Source: an uncultured Alphaproteobacteria bacterium (GTDB taxonomy: Bacteria; Pseudomonadota; Alphaproteobacteria; RF32; CAG-239). From it: DNA of 64,000 nt. The DNA lies in NCBI GenBank assembly GCA_944391475.1, contig CALXTR010000001.1, forward strand, positions 124,001 through 188,000, read 5' to 3'. Of the stretch, positions 52,483 to 61,449 are shown piece by piece. A program made the translations under genes and the position numbers. Below the pieces are notes generated by a model, which was not told where the DNA came from, did no database searches, and saw only the letters and a list, made by a program, of their open reading frames with translations. How positions within the stretch are numbered: the stretch's first letter is position 1; each line of letters opens with the position of its first letter.

Positions 52483-54144
52483 ATGGCTTTGAGTGATGAA
52501 ATTATTGACCGTTTGATGGGAACAGATATTCCTACTGTTGAAGAGATTGAGGCAAAATATCCGCCGCGTAACTTAAATGAAGGTCAATGCGTTACACGTA
52601 TTGCACCGAGCCCGACCGGGTTTATGCATTTGGGTAGTGTATATGCGGCGCTGATTTCTGAGCGTGTGGCTCATCAGTCCGGTGGGGTGTTTATGCTCCG
52701 AATTGAAGATACTGACACTAAACGCGAAGTGGAAGGTGCTGCCGAATTCATCATTACCGCTTTGGCAGATTTTGGTCTCAAGTTTGATGAAGGTCCGTTA
52801 AATGATCATGAAGAAGTTGGAAATTATGGGCCTTATGTACAGAGTAAACGTAAAGAAATTTATCAGGCTTATATCAAAGACTGGCTCAAAAAAGGCTTAG
52901 CTTATCCTTGCTTTTGCTCCGAAGATGAGATTAATGCCATGCGCGAACGTCAAACCAAAGCCGGTGGACGTCCGGGGTATTACGGAATGTGGGCTAAGTG
53001 TCGTAATTTGACTGAAGAACAAGTCAAAGCTAATCTTGATGCCGGTAAGCCATTTGTTATTCGGTTTAAGTCGCCGGGTAAATATATCAACAAGATTGCA
53101 ATTGAAGATGTTTGCCGCGGAAAGAGATTTTTCCCTGAAAATGACTTGGACATTGTAATAATGAAGTCTGACAAGTTGCCGACTTATCATTTTGCGCATT
53201 TGATTGATGACCATTTGATGGGAACAACTCATGTCCTTCGTGGTGATGAATGGTTGTCTTCTTTGCCGCTGCATATCCAACTCTTCCAAGTGATGGGCTG
53301 GAATCCGCCAAAGTATGGACACATTGCGCCAATCCAGAAGTTGGAAGATGAGGCCAGACGCAAACTCAGCAAGCGCAAAGACCCGGAGGCTAACATTGCT
53401 TTTTATGGTGAGAAAGGCTATCCCAAGGAAGTGGTGATTGATTATTTGATGAACTTGGCAAATTCGGATTTTGAGGATTTTAAGCGCGATAATCCGAGCA
53501 AAACTTATTTGGATTTTGAACTCAAAATCGAACGTCTTAATAACAGTGGGCCGTTGCTTGATTTTGTGAAGCTCGAAAATATCAGCAAAGAATTTATGGC
53601 TACGCTTTCGGCTGATGAACTTTATGCTCGTTTGTATGAGTGGGCTGAAAAATATGATGCATCTCTTAAGCAAAAAATGGATGCCAACAGTGCTTACTTT
53701 AAGCAAATTCTCAACATTGAACGTGGAAACTGCGAGCGGGTACGCAAAGACTTTTATATGTTCTCGGCTATCTATCCTGAAATCAAGTATTTCTTTGATG
53801 ATGAATTTAGTTTATCTGCAGAGGAAGTTTTATCTCAGCTCGCAAATTTGCCGAAAGAAGATATTAAGTTTATTGCCGACACTTATCTTAATCTCTACAA
53901 TCCTAATGATACAAAAGATGAGTGGTTTGCTAAAATCAAAGAATTTGCTTTGGCAAACGGCTATGCCAAAAATGCCAAAGAAATTACTAAAAATTCGGAT
54001 GTCAAATATAAGGGGACGGTGTCTGACGTGGCTACCGTGCTCAGGGTTTTGATGACCGGACGCCGTGAAAGTCCGGATTTGTATTCGATTATGCAAGTCT
54101 TGGGGCCAGAACGGGTGGTTCAACGCTTGAAGCTTTTGGCTTAA
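52483..54144 (+). CDS. gltX: Glutamyl-tRNA synthetase, long divergent form
   Basis: Class I enzyme that charges tRNA-Glu. The signature motifs are present as SPTGFMHLGSVYAAL (HIGH region) and RRKLSKRKD (KMSKS region), with RIEDTDTKR and LRGDEWLSSLP between them. The 553 residues exceed the usual ~470. There are about 35 extra residues before the HIGH region and a longer C-terminal anticodon-binding part with an insertion. It may be specific for Glu or also act on Gln. I use ATG 52483; another ATG lies at 52468 and neither has a strong Shine-Dalgarno. Confidence 0.9.
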   Translation: MALSDEIIDRLMGTDIPTVEEIEAKYPPRNLNEGQCVTRIAPSPTGFMHLGSVYAALISERVAHQSGGVFMLRIEDTDTKREVEGAAEFIITALADFGLKFDEGPLNDHEEVGNYGPYVQSKRKEIYQAYIKDWLKKGLAYPCFCSEDEINAMRERQTKAGGRPGYYGMWAKCRNLTEEQVKANLDAGKPFVIRFKSPGKYINKIAIEDVCRGKRFFPENDLDIVIMKSDKLPTYHFAHLIDDHLMGTTHVLRGDEWLSSLPLHIQLFQVMGWNPPKYGHIAPIQKLEDEARRKLSKRKDPEANIAFYGEKGYPKEVVIDYLMNLANSDFEDFKRDNPSKTYLDFELKIERLNNSGPLLDFVKLENISKEFMATLSADELYARLYEWAEKYDASLKQKMDANSAYFKQILNIERGNCERVRKDFYMFSAIYPEIKYFFDDEFSLSAEEVLSQLANLPKEDIKFIADTYLNLYNPNDTKDEWFAKIKEFALANGYAKNAKEITKNSDVKYKGTVSDVATVLRVLMTGRRESPDLYSIMQVLGPERVVQRLKLLA

Positions 54145-54208
54145 AGTTTTGGTTTGAGGTGCAGTCGTGGTTCGGCTGCGCCTTTTTTGTTGGTTAGAAG
54201 GAGGCTTA

Positions 54209-55519
54209 ATGGAAGAAAATTTGATTTGGGGGATGTCGCCGCAGCTGGCTGCAATTTTGATTGTGGTGATTAGCTATGCGATAATCTTTTCGGAAAAAGT
54301 TAACCGTGCCGTGGTGGCTTTAATCGGCGCGGCGGTGATGATTATCTCGGGTATTTTAAATCAAAAAACCGCTATTGCCGGAGTGGATTTTAATACCTTG
54401 GCACTCTTAATCGGTATGATGATGATTGTGGCGGTTTCGGAAAAATCCGGAATCTTCCAATTTGTGGCGATTTGGTCGGCCAAAAAGGTTAAAGCCAGTC
54501 CGCGAGGATTGTTAGCGGCTTTGGCGGTGGTGACAGCGGTATTTTCAGGGTTTTTGGATAATGTGACTACGGTTTTGTTGATTGCGCCTGTGACTTTCCA
54601 AGTTACTCGCAAGCTTAAAGTTAGTCCGTATCCTTATCTCTTGGTGGAGATTTTTGCTTCTAACATCGGTGGAACGGCTACCTTAATTGGGGACCCTCCA
54701 AACATTCTTATTGGTTCGACTCTCAATCTGACATTTATGGATTTTGTGTATAATCTGGCTCCGGTAGTGGCCGTGACCATGGTAGTGTTGATGTTGGCAT
54801 TTGACTTCTTTTGGAAGAGAAGCTTGGTCACAACTGATAAAAATCGGAAAATTGTGATGAAAATGAACGAGTTTGACGCCATTACCGATAAGGTGTTACT
54901 CTTTAAGTGTCTGGGCGTTTTGTTCTTGGTTATTCTCGGGTTTATTATGGCCAAAGATATTGGTCTGGAGAATGGTACCATCGCCTTGCTCGGCGCGGCA
55001 GTACTCTTGTTTCTCTATACTTTGGGGGTAGGTGAGAATCGTGACGACAAAGTACAAGATATTTTCTCAAGCGTAGACTGGATTACGATTTTCTTCTTTA
55101 CCGGTTTGTTTGTGATTGTGTCTGGTTTGGAGCACACTGGAGTGTTGGCGGCTCTTGGTCACAAGTTTGTAGAGATGACCGGTGGAAGTATTGAAAAATT
55201 GGCCTTGCTGATTTTGTGGAGTTCGGCCATTGTCTCGAGTGCCATTGATAACATTCCTTTTGTGGCAACCATGATTCCAATGCTCAAATCAATGGAAGAG
55301 TCAATGGGCGGTCGTGAGGCTATGATGCCAGTTTGGTGGGCCTTGTCTTTAGGCGCTTGCTTTGGCGGTAACGGTACTTTGGTCGGAGCATCGGCTAATG
55401 TGGTGGTGGCTGGTATGGCCATGCGGGAAGGACACCCGATTGGTTTTATCAAGTTCCTACTGTGGTCAATTCCGGTGATGTTGGTTTCTGTTGGAATTGC
55501 TACCTTGTTCATTATTTAG
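54209..55519 (+). CDS. ArsB/NhaD-type (ion transporter superfamily) membrane protein
   Basis: The 436-residue protein has about eleven hydrophobic helices and the IT-superfamily motifs FLDNVTTVLLIAPVTF and GGTATLIGDPPNILIGS, repeated later as SAIDNIPFVATMIPML and GGNGTLVGASANVV. These inverted repeats are typical of ArsB, NhaD and P-protein-like anion or Na+/H+ exchangers. The substrate cannot be told. ATG 54209 follows AAGGAGG. A terminator follows. Confidence 0.85.
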   Translation: MEENLIWGMSPQLAAILIVVISYAIIFSEKVNRAVVALIGAAVMIISGILNQKTAIAGVDFNTLALLIGMMMIVAVSEKSGIFQFVAIWSAKKVKASPRGLLAALAVVTAVFSGFLDNVTTVLLIAPVTFQVTRKLKVSPYPYLLVEIFASNIGGTATLIGDPPNILIGSTLNLTFMDFVYNLAPVVAVTMVVLMLAFDFFWKRSLVTTDKNRKIVMKMNEFDAITDKVLLFKCLGVLFLVILGFIMAKDIGLENGTIALLGAAVLLFLYTLGVGENRDDKVQDIFSSVDWITIFFFTGLFVIVSGLEHTGVLAALGHKFVEMTGGSIEKLALLILWSSAIVSSAIDNIPFVATMIPMLKSMEESMGGREAMMPVWWALSLGACFGGNGTLVGASANVVVAGMAMREGHPIGFIKFLLWSIPVMLVSVGIATLFII

Positions 55520-55535
55520 GTCATTGTGGTAAGAA

Positions 55536-55569
55536 AAAAATACCCTCGGATTTTCCGAGGGTATTTTTT
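55536..55569. terminator. Bidirectional terminator before terC
   Basis: AAAAAATACCCTCGG pairs with CCGAGGGTATTTTTT over 15 bp around ATTTT; it separates converging genes. Confidence 0.9.
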
Positions 55570-55573
55570 CATC

Positions 55574-56542
55574 TTATTTATTTTTTTCAACTGCCGGCGG
55601 CTTGATGAGAGAGAGGATAATTGCTCCTGTAATCAGGGAGAAGGTTACGGTTAAAGATTGCCAAGCCTCAATTTCTAAGCCGACATAGGGCAAGAAAATT
55701 TTGGAGCCGATGAAGATTAAAATAATCGACAAGGCCGGTTTTAAGTATACAAACTTATAAACCGCGGCTGCCAACAAGAAATACAGTGCTCTTAAGCCTA
55801 AAATGGCAAAGATGTTGCTGGTGTAGACCACATAAATATCTTGTGTAATTAGGAAAATAGCCGGAATGCTGTCAAAGGCAAAAATCACATCCATCAGTTC
55901 AATGATAACGAGGGCAAAAAACAGCGGAGTAATGTAGTGGCGGCCGTTTTCTTTTACAAAAAAGTGTTCGCCTCTAATTTCTGGTGTGACATGGAAGTAT
56001 TTGCCTACAAACTTAAACAAGCGGCTGTCTTCTAGTTTTTCTTGGTCATTTTCCTTATGCAGAGCCATTTTGATACCGGTATAAATTAAGAAAGCGGCAA
56101 AGACGTATAATATCCAATGGAATTTTGAAATGAGGGCTTCGCCAACGCCAATGAGGATACCGCGCATAACAATAGCGCCCAAAATACCCCAGAACAAAAC
56201 GCGGTGTTGGTATTTGCGTTCGATTTTGAGGCTGCTGAAGATAATCGACATGATGAAGATATTATCCAGAGACAAGCTTTTTTCTACCAAAAATCCGGTA
56301 TAATAGAGCATTCCGGTTTCAAGGCCGCGCTCATAAATGACAAACAGACCAAAGATTAGGGCAATGCCAATATAAAACACACAAGCCCAAAAGGTTTCTT
56401 TGATATTGGGTTCTGAAGCGTGGCGGTGAAAGACAAATAAATCCAAAAACAAAAGTACAAATACGATTACGGCAAAACTACCCCATAAGGCGTAATTGGA
56501 CATGATGTAATGGTTTTCGGAAAGATGAGCAAGTGTTTCCAT
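55574..56542 (-). CDS. terC: TerC/Alx family integral membrane protein
   Basis: The 322-residue protein has about nine membrane helices and the TerC signature FDSIPAIFLITQDIYVVYTSN with SLDNIFIMSIIF, containing the conserved acidic residues thought to bind metal. Alx-like members export manganese; other members support metallation of secreted enzymes. The leader is only 37 bases, so no yybP-ykoY-type manganese riboswitch fits here. The ATG has a weak AAGGT site. Confidence 0.92.
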   Translation of the reverse strand: METLAHLSENHYIMSNYALWGSFAVIVFVLLFLDLFVFHRHASEPNIKETFWACVFYIGIALIFGLFVIYERGLETGMLYYTGFLVEKSLSLDNIFIMSIIFSSLKIERKYQHRVLFWGILGAIVMRGILIGVGEALISKFHWILYVFAAFLIYTGIKMALHKENDQEKLEDSRLFKFVGKYFHVTPEIRGEHFFVKENGRHYITPLFFALVIIELMDVIFAFDSIPAIFLITQDIYVVYTSNIFAILGLRALYFLLAAAVYKFVYLKPALSIILIFIGSKIFLPYVGLEIEAWQSLTVTFSLITGAIILSLIKPPAVEKNK

Positions 56543-56579
56543 TTTTTAGTACCTTATATATTATTGATTAGTGTTTAAT

Positions 56580-57242
56580 TTAGGGTTCAATGTGAATCAT
56601 TACCCGACGATTTTTCTGCTGATTGGCAGGAATGGCTTCGCCGTGAACATTGTAGTTTGGGTATTTGGGAGCAATGTCGCCCATGCCCACAACTTGTAGA
56701 CGTTCAGCAACAATACCAACCGAGATAAATTCGCGGACAATAGCCGCGGCCCGATTGGAAGATAGTTCCCATTTAGATGGAAAACCAGAATCGGCGGCTT
56801 CAACATCATCGGTATGACCTTCAACTACAATGCGAAAGCGTTTGTAGCGATTTTGTTTTAATAAATCGGCAATTTTCCAAAGCGTTGGGGCGAGCTCGGG
56901 TTTAATCAGTGAGCTTCCGGCATCAAACATGCTTAAGCTGGAAATCTCAATCACTACGCCTTGCGAATCGGAACCAAGAGATACTCCTTCGCCGAGGTCT
57001 AAACCTCCGGCTTCGTCCAAAAACTCGCCAATTGTACCATTTAATTGGTCGGCCGGAAGATAGTTAAACGCGGCTGCAAAGGCATTTTCCATGGCGGACA
57101 TCTTCTTTTTATCCAGGGTAGAAGATGCAAAGAGCACAATAAACAAAGCCAACAACAGGGTCAGCAAGTCTGAGTAGGGAATCAGCCAGGTTTCGTCGGC
57201 GTGTTCTTCATGAGGTTCGGAATCGTGTTTCTTTTTGGCCAT
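56580..57242 (-). CDS. motB: MotB-type stator protein (pair 2)
   Basis: The 220-residue protein has an N-terminal helix with the ion-binding aspartate in IPYSDLLTLLLALFIVLFAS and a C-terminal OmpA-type domain with RIVVEGHTDDVE, KWELSSNRAAAIVREF and QQKNRRVMIHI. It is related to, but clearly different from, pair 1. It overlaps the motA stop by one base. Confidence 0.9.
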   Translation of the reverse strand: MAKKKHDSEPHEEHADETWLIPYSDLLTLLLALFIVLFASSTLDKKKMSAMENAFAAAFNYLPADQLNGTIGEFLDEAGGLDLGEGVSLGSDSQGVVIEISSLSMFDAGSSLIKPELAPTLWKIADLLKQNRYKRFRIVVEGHTDDVEAADSGFPSKWELSSNRAAAIVREFISVGIVAERLQVVGMGDIAPKYPNYNVHGEAIPANQQKNRRVMIHIEP

Positions 57243-58018
57243 TAGTTTTCATCTCTTAGGGATTTGCGTTCAGAAACCGGAATAAAGGATTGGAGTTTGG
57301 CTTCCATGGCGATGGAGGAAGCGCCGGACTGCAATGCCAAAGCTCCTTCCAAAATCATTTTCTTTATTTCGCTTTCTTCTTGGGAAATTTGTTTGAGTTT
57401 GTTGGAAAAAGGGTGCCACAAAACGTATCCGGTGAAAATACCAAGCAGAGTTGCCACGAAAGCGGCGGCAATGGAGTGGCCTAATTTATCAATGTCGGAA
57501 AGGTTACCAAGAGCAGCAATCAAACCAATAACCGCTCCTAACACACCTAAGGTCGGAGCATACATACCAGCTTGCGAGAAAATCAGTGCGCCGGAGCGAT
57601 GCCGTTCTTCCATTTGTTTGATTTCCATATTCAGAACTTCATCAATAAAATCAGCCGGAAAACCATCGGCAACCAAAGTCAGACTGGTCTTGATAAACGG
57701 GTCGGGAGCTTCGTTAGCTTTGCGTTCAATCCCAACTACACCTTCTTGCTTGGCGATTTTGGCCATGTCAACGAAAAATTCCAAGACTTCTTGCTTTGAC
57801 ATGAGTTTATTCCCGGAAAACAGCAATTTAAGTAGTTTGGGAAATTTTTTAAGCCCTTTCATGGTAAAGGCATTGAAAAGAGCGGCAGCGGTTCCGGCAA
57901 TAATAATCAAAAAGGCGGCCGGATTGATTAGTGAATGAGGGTCGGCACCTTTTAAGGCCATGCCTACGCCAACAGCAGCAATACCGCCAACTACGCCGAT
58001 GAGTGTACTTTTTTCCAT
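57242..58018 (-). CDS. motA: MotA-type stator channel subunit (pair 2)
   Basis: The 258-residue protein has four membrane helices. It starts with an N-terminal GVVGGIAAVGVGMALKG, and its core carries GMYAPTLGVLGAVIGLIAAL and SIAAAFVATLLGIFTGYV. The layout is closer to Bacillus/LafT-type MotA than to pair 1, suggesting a separate origin and possibly another ion or load range. motB overlaps by one base. Confidence 0.9.
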   Translation of the reverse strand: MEKSTLIGVVGGIAAVGVGMALKGADPHSLINPAAFLIIIAGTAAALFNAFTMKGLKKFPKLLKLLFSGNKLMSKQEVLEFFVDMAKIAKQEGVVGIERKANEAPDPFIKTSLTLVADGFPADFIDEVLNMEIKQMEERHRSGALIFSQAGMYAPTLGVLGAVIGLIAALGNLSDIDKLGHSIAAAFVATLLGIFTGYVLWHPFSNKLKQISQEESEIKKMILEGALALQSGASSIAMEAKLQSFIPVSERKSLRDEN

Positions 58019-58109
58019 TTTTTTATTCCGTGTTAATTTGTAAGTCTACCTTATTCTTATTTCTATTATTGTGTTTTGTAAACACATTTTAATTTGGGAT
58101 TGGATAACC

Positions 58110-58706
58110 TTAGCTGAAAGTCTTAATTAGGTGGGTGAGGCTACCGGTGAAAATTTTGACCGAGATTGCCAATAAGATAATGCCAAAAAACTTCTGAAAA
58201 ATGATAATGACACCCGGTTTTAAGATTTTTTCGAGACGTTTGGCGGCTTTGAGCACAAAGTATACTACAATTATGTTGCACAGAATGGCTAAAAGGACGT
58301 TGATGTCGGCAAACTGTGAGCGAATGGAAAGTAAGGTGGTGAGTGCGCCTGCGCCGGCTAACAGCGGAAACACAACCGGAATGAAAGTGGCATCTTTGGG
58401 GGATTCTGGTTGGTCTTTGAAAATTTCAATATCTAATATCAGCTCCATGGCGATAATGAAAATAATCAACGAACCGGCAATTGCGAATGAGGATAAATCA
58501 ACTCCAAACAACAGCAAAAAGGCTTCTCCACCGTAGAAAAAGATAATGAAAATGGTGAGAGCGAGTAGGGCGGCACGTTTGGCATTGATGGTCTTGCCGC
58601 GTTTTCTTAGGTTGATAAATACAGGTATGGAACCGATGACATCAATGATGGCGAACAATACAAAAAATGCACTGACAAATTCTTGAAGATTGAAAGCTTT
58701 AAACAT
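58110..58706 (-). CDS. marC: MarC family membrane protein
   Basis: The 198-residue protein has six hydrophobic helices with FVLFAIIDVIGSIPVFINL at the start and VFPLLAGAGALTTLLSI in the middle, the two MarC half-motifs. The function is unsettled; older links to multiple antibiotic resistance were not upheld for the E. coli protein. It is transcribed away from the operon at 58892. Confidence 0.88.
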   Translation of the reverse strand: MFKAFNLQEFVSAFFVLFAIIDVIGSIPVFINLRKRGKTINAKRAALLALTIFIIFFYGGEAFLLLFGVDLSSFAIAGSLIIFIIAMELILDIEIFKDQPESPKDATFIPVVFPLLAGAGALTTLLSIRSQFADINVLLAILCNIIVVYFVLKAAKRLEKILKPGVIIIFQKFFGIILLAISVKIFTGSLTHLIKTFS

Positions 58707-58828
58707 GATTTTTCTCGTTAAAAAATAAAAGGTTATTGTTTATGAAGCTGTCTTAACAAGATGGTGAGCCGGTGTCAAGAGATTTCGGTTTTTTGAGCAC
58801 TGTTTGGGATTAAAAAATAACTTTATAC

Positions 58829-58864
58829 TTGACATATTAAATATATAGTGATATTACTATATAT
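58829..58864 (+). promoter_or_regulatory. Promoter overlapped by palindromic operator
   Basis: TTGACA (58829-58834) and TATTAC (58852-58857) are spaced by 17 bases. A perfect inverted repeat, ATATATAGT-gatatt-ACTATATAT (58841-58864), covers the spacer and the -10 box. ArsR-family operators often have this form. The likely regulator is the tandem-HTH protein encoded third in the operon, giving autoregulation. Confidence 0.65.
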
Positions 58865-58891
58865 AGTTATTGTAATATATTGGAGGTTGTC

Positions 58892-59479
58892 ATGAAAAAA
58901 GCTAAAAATGTAAAAGAGTTTGTGGAGCAAATGGATAATGCCAAAAAACTCAACCCTAAAGACCTGTCTTCTGATCAGGATTTGACTATTGCAATTATGA
59001 ACCTTATCAGCATTGAGGAGCATTTGGTTTTCTCCGGCGCTAAGACTGGCAAGACCTCTTTTTATGATTTGATTAAGGACATTCGTGAACTCAGAAAGAA
59101 TCTTATGCTCAAAGTTATTCCGCAGTATGAGGGTGAGGTGTGGTGCATTTCTAAGCACTTGCTGGCCTCGGCCATGCGTTTGATGGAGGTGGGGACCAAA
59201 CAACAGAGCCTCAAAAATGATGAGCAGGCATATCAGCTTTTCAATCAGGCCTATGATTTGTATTGCCTGTTTTGGGGGCTGAATATGAATATGCTCAATG
59301 TTGATGATGTCAAATGGGTGGAAGATAATATGGACAGCATCAAAAAAATATCTGATCAGGCTTCCAAAATCGTAGCTGAAAATGCAGCTGAAGATACTGT
59401 TGTTTCTTCTGAAAAAAGCGGAGCTTGGGGCAAAATGAAAGCTTTTGTGCGCAAAGCTGTAGATTGTTGCATTGAATAG
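58892..59479 (+). CDS. Hypothetical helical protein, first gene of the ArsR-type operon
   Basis: The 195-residue cytoplasmic protein is predicted all helical, with no signal peptide. It has a run of amphipathic helices (KEFVEQMDNAKKLNPKDL, KDIRELRKNLMLKVIPQYEG) and a basic C-terminus with WGKMKAFVRKAVDCC. No family was recognised. ATG 58892 follows TGGAGG. The gene is followed after 12 bases by the thioredoxin-like lipoprotein. Confidence 0.65.
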   Translation: MKKAKNVKEFVEQMDNAKKLNPKDLSSDQDLTIAIMNLISIEEHLVFSGAKTGKTSFYDLIKDIRELRKNLMLKVIPQYEGEVWCISKHLLASAMRLMEVGTKQQSLKNDEQAYQLFNQAYDLYCLFWGLNMNMLNVDDVKWVEDNMDSIKKISDQASKIVAENAAEDTVVSSEKSGAWGKMKAFVRKAVDCCIE

Positions 59480-59491
59480 GAGAACTAAAAT

Positions 59492-59881
59492 ATGAAAAAA
59501 CTGGTTTGCTTGCTTACGGCAATGGTAATTGGGTTATGTGCTTGTGGTGATAATCCTGCTTCTACAAACGGAGACACCAAAGTAGTTGCTCAAAATGAAA
59601 TTCGGGCAGATGAAATATATTTCTTCTTCTCAAACGGGTGCCCGCATTGCCATGATGCTTTGGCTTATATTAATGCAAAGTATCCCAACCTCCAAATGGC
59701 AATGGTAAATGTGGCTAATCCGGAAGGGTATGATTTGTTTGTTAAGTGTGCAAAAAAGTTTAAGCTTGGAAACCGTATCGGGACACCGCTGTTTTGTATG
59801 GGAGATAACCATTTGATGGGGTGGTCTGATGCTTATGCTCCAAAATTTGATGAGTATGTGAAACCGTTTTTAGGAGATTAG
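59492..59881 (+). CDS. Thioredoxin-like lipoprotein with CPHC motif
   Basis: The 129-residue protein has a lipoprotein signal (lipobox LCAC, cysteine near residue 18) and then a short thioredoxin-type domain: EIYFFFSNGCPHCHDALAYI and the cis-proline segment GTPLFCMGD. CPHC is the DsbA-type active site, so it may carry out or sense thiol chemistry in the periplasm. It is smaller than DsbA and lacks the helical insertion. It is in the same operon as the redox- or metal-type ArsR regulator. Confidence 0.78.
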   Translation: MKKLVCLLTAMVIGLCACGDNPASTNGDTKVVAQNEIRADEIYFFFSNGCPHCHDALAYINAKYPNLQMAMVNVANPEGYDLFVKCAKKFKLGNRIGTPLFCMGDNHLMGWSDAYAPKFDEYVKPFLGD

Positions 59882-59889
59882 ACATAAAT

Positions 59890-60534
59890 ATGGTTGAACA
59901 ACTGCCTGAAAATGTTATGAAAAAAGCTGTGCGGGGGATTAGCTATATTGCTCATCCCCTCAGGTTGCGTATTTTGGAATATATTGATGTGAACGGCGCT
60001 TCTTCGGTTTCGGCAATTACCAAAGCAGTTGATGAGGATCAGGCGATTGTATCACAGAGTTTGCGTAAACTCCGTGAGGCAGGACTGGTAAAAACCCAAC
60101 GAAAAGGTATTTTTATCTATTATAATATCTATGAAGAATACCCGGCCAGCATTTTTGTTTGTATTCGTAAGCTCTTTGGGTATATGACCGATAATTTTCG
60201 TTTCTTGGCAGATGGGTTTAAGGCGATTTTGCCACGCGATTATACGAACATGGTTGCAAACCAGATTAAGCTGTTTGCAAATTATGATAAAATGCGGATA
60301 CTTGAATATTTGACCTTAAACGGAGAAAGTAATGTGTCTGATATTGTGAAGGGGATTGATAGTGATACACTAAAGGTTTCGCAATATCTTAAGCGTTTGC
60401 GTGATGATGCTTTTGTGGTGGCCAGAAAAGAAGGGCGGTTTGTGTTCTACAATATTACTAAAGGAGTGCACAAAACCGCCATTGAGTGTATTCATAAGCG
60501 TTATGGAAGTCTTAAAAATAAGGACGACTTCTAG
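59890..60534 (+). CDS. Tandem winged-helix ArsR-type regulator
   Basis: The 214-residue protein contains two similar winged-helix domains. The first, about 12-85, has PLRLRILEYIDVNGASSVSA. The second, about 130-205, has KMRILEYLTLNGESNVSDI. Both end with the same (F/V)xYNI wing. A single chain could thus mimic an ArsR dimer. Neither shows an obvious ELCVCDL-type metal site. The likely operator is the inverted repeat at 58841-58864. A divergent or converging flavodoxin-like gene lies 5 bases further on. Confidence 0.8.
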   Translation: MVEQLPENVMKKAVRGISYIAHPLRLRILEYIDVNGASSVSAITKAVDEDQAIVSQSLRKLREAGLVKTQRKGIFIYYNIYEEYPASIFVCIRKLFGYMTDNFRFLADGFKAILPRDYTNMVANQIKLFANYDKMRILEYLTLNGESNVSDIVKGIDSDTLKVSQYLKRLRDDAFVVARKEGRFVFYNITKGVHKTAIECIHKRYGSLKNKDDF

Positions 60535-60539
60535 AGGGC

Positions 60540-61172
60540 TTATTTTTTATAAGCAGGGAAACTATTGAGCCATACGGTGATTTTGTTGGCAACTGCTGCG
60601 TCATATTCGCTACCCAAATTGTTGAATGAAGCAGAAGGTAACAGTTGTGCATTTTTCGCCATGTGGTTAAAATCGGTGAAATAGCTTCCATAGTTGCTGC
60701 CCTGAGTAGAGAAGGGGGCAACTCGTTTGTTTTGAAAATCGAATTTAGTTAAAAACGTTTTAGCTGGGGTGGCTAGTGTATACCACCAAACCGGCGCACC
60801 AAAAAAGATAGTGTCATATTGACTTAAATCTGGCATTGTATCGATAATGGCAGGGTATTGGCCCGATTTGTTTTGGCTGCGGACGGTCAGGGCAAACCAA
60901 GGGGTAGTATCTATTTTATCAACCGTCTTAATTTCATAAATATCAGCATTGGTCTTGTCTTGAATAATTTCAGCAATTTGTTTGGTATGACCGCTTAAAG
61001 AGTAGTAGATGACAAGAGTTTTGCCAAAAGTGTTTTTGAGTGTAATGGGATCTCCTGCATAGGGAGCCATTTCTTTTTTGTTTCTTTGATTAACACGCCA
61101 GAGATGGGTTCCTCCGGCAATTAAAGCCAAGATAGTGCCAATGAGCACAATATAGATAATGGTCTTAATCAT
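60540..61172 (-). CDS. Membrane-anchored flavodoxin-like protein
   Basis: The 210-residue protein has one N-terminal membrane helix (about residues 3-22) and a flavodoxin domain with the FMN-phosphate loop VIYYSLSGHTKQIAE, FGAPVWWYTLATPAK and the late FSTQGSNYGSYF. It probably binds FMN and faces the periplasm or cytoplasm depending on topology. I start at ATG 61172, preceded by AAGGAA; the frame continues to 61229 without support. It may exchange electrons with the thiol protein of the converging operon, which is speculation. Confidence 0.85.
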   Translation of the reverse strand: MIKTIIYIVLIGTILALIAGGTHLWRVNQRNKKEMAPYAGDPITLKNTFGKTLVIYYSLSGHTKQIAEIIQDKTNADIYEIKTVDKIDTTPWFALTVRSQNKSGQYPAIIDTMPDLSQYDTIFFGAPVWWYTLATPAKTFLTKFDFQNKRVAPFSTQGSNYGSYFTDFNHMAKNAQLLPSASFNNLGSEYDAAVANKITVWLNSFPAYKK

Positions 61173-61328
61173 GATTGTTCCTTTCTTCTTTGTATATACC
61201 CAATATAAGAGTTTTATAGATTTGTACAAGATATATTTGTGTATAAGAATTGTGGAAAGTTTTCTTAAGAGTAAAAATAACTATTGACAAGTGGCAAAAG
61301 AAAGATTATTAACAATGTGAATTTTGAT

Positions 61329-61404
61329 GGCGGGTTAGCTCAGTCGGTAGAGCGGAGGAATCATAATCCTTGTGTCGTGGGTTCGAATCCCTCACCCGCT
61401 ACCA
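61329..61404 (+). tRNA. tRNA-Met (anticodon CAT, elongator type)
   Basis: Acceptor arms are GGCGGGT/ACCCGCT and the D arm is GCTC/GAGC. The anticodon stem is GAGGA/TCCTT with loop ATCATAA (anticodon CAT), the T arm is GTGGG/CCCTC with TTCGAAT, and the CCA is encoded. The G1-T72 pairing and overall sequence fit elongator tRNA-Met. The initiator would carry a C1-A72 mismatch. A tRNA-Ile2 with modified CAT cannot be fully excluded. Confidence 0.92.
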
Positions 61405-61405
61405 T

Positions 61406-61437
61406 AAAAAAACTCCCCTTTATGGGGAGTTTTTTTA
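61406..61437 (+). terminator. Terminator of tRNA-Met
   Basis: AAAAAAACTCCCC and GGGGAGTTTTTTT pair over 13 bp directly after the CCA. It nearly matches the terminator of tRNA-Gly. Confidence 0.9.
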
Positions 61438-61449
61438 TGCCCGTGCGAC

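Noticed and set aside
56543-56579. yybP-ykoY manganese riboswitch before terC
   Set aside because: Only 37 bases separate terC from the next gene upstream, too short for the aptamer.
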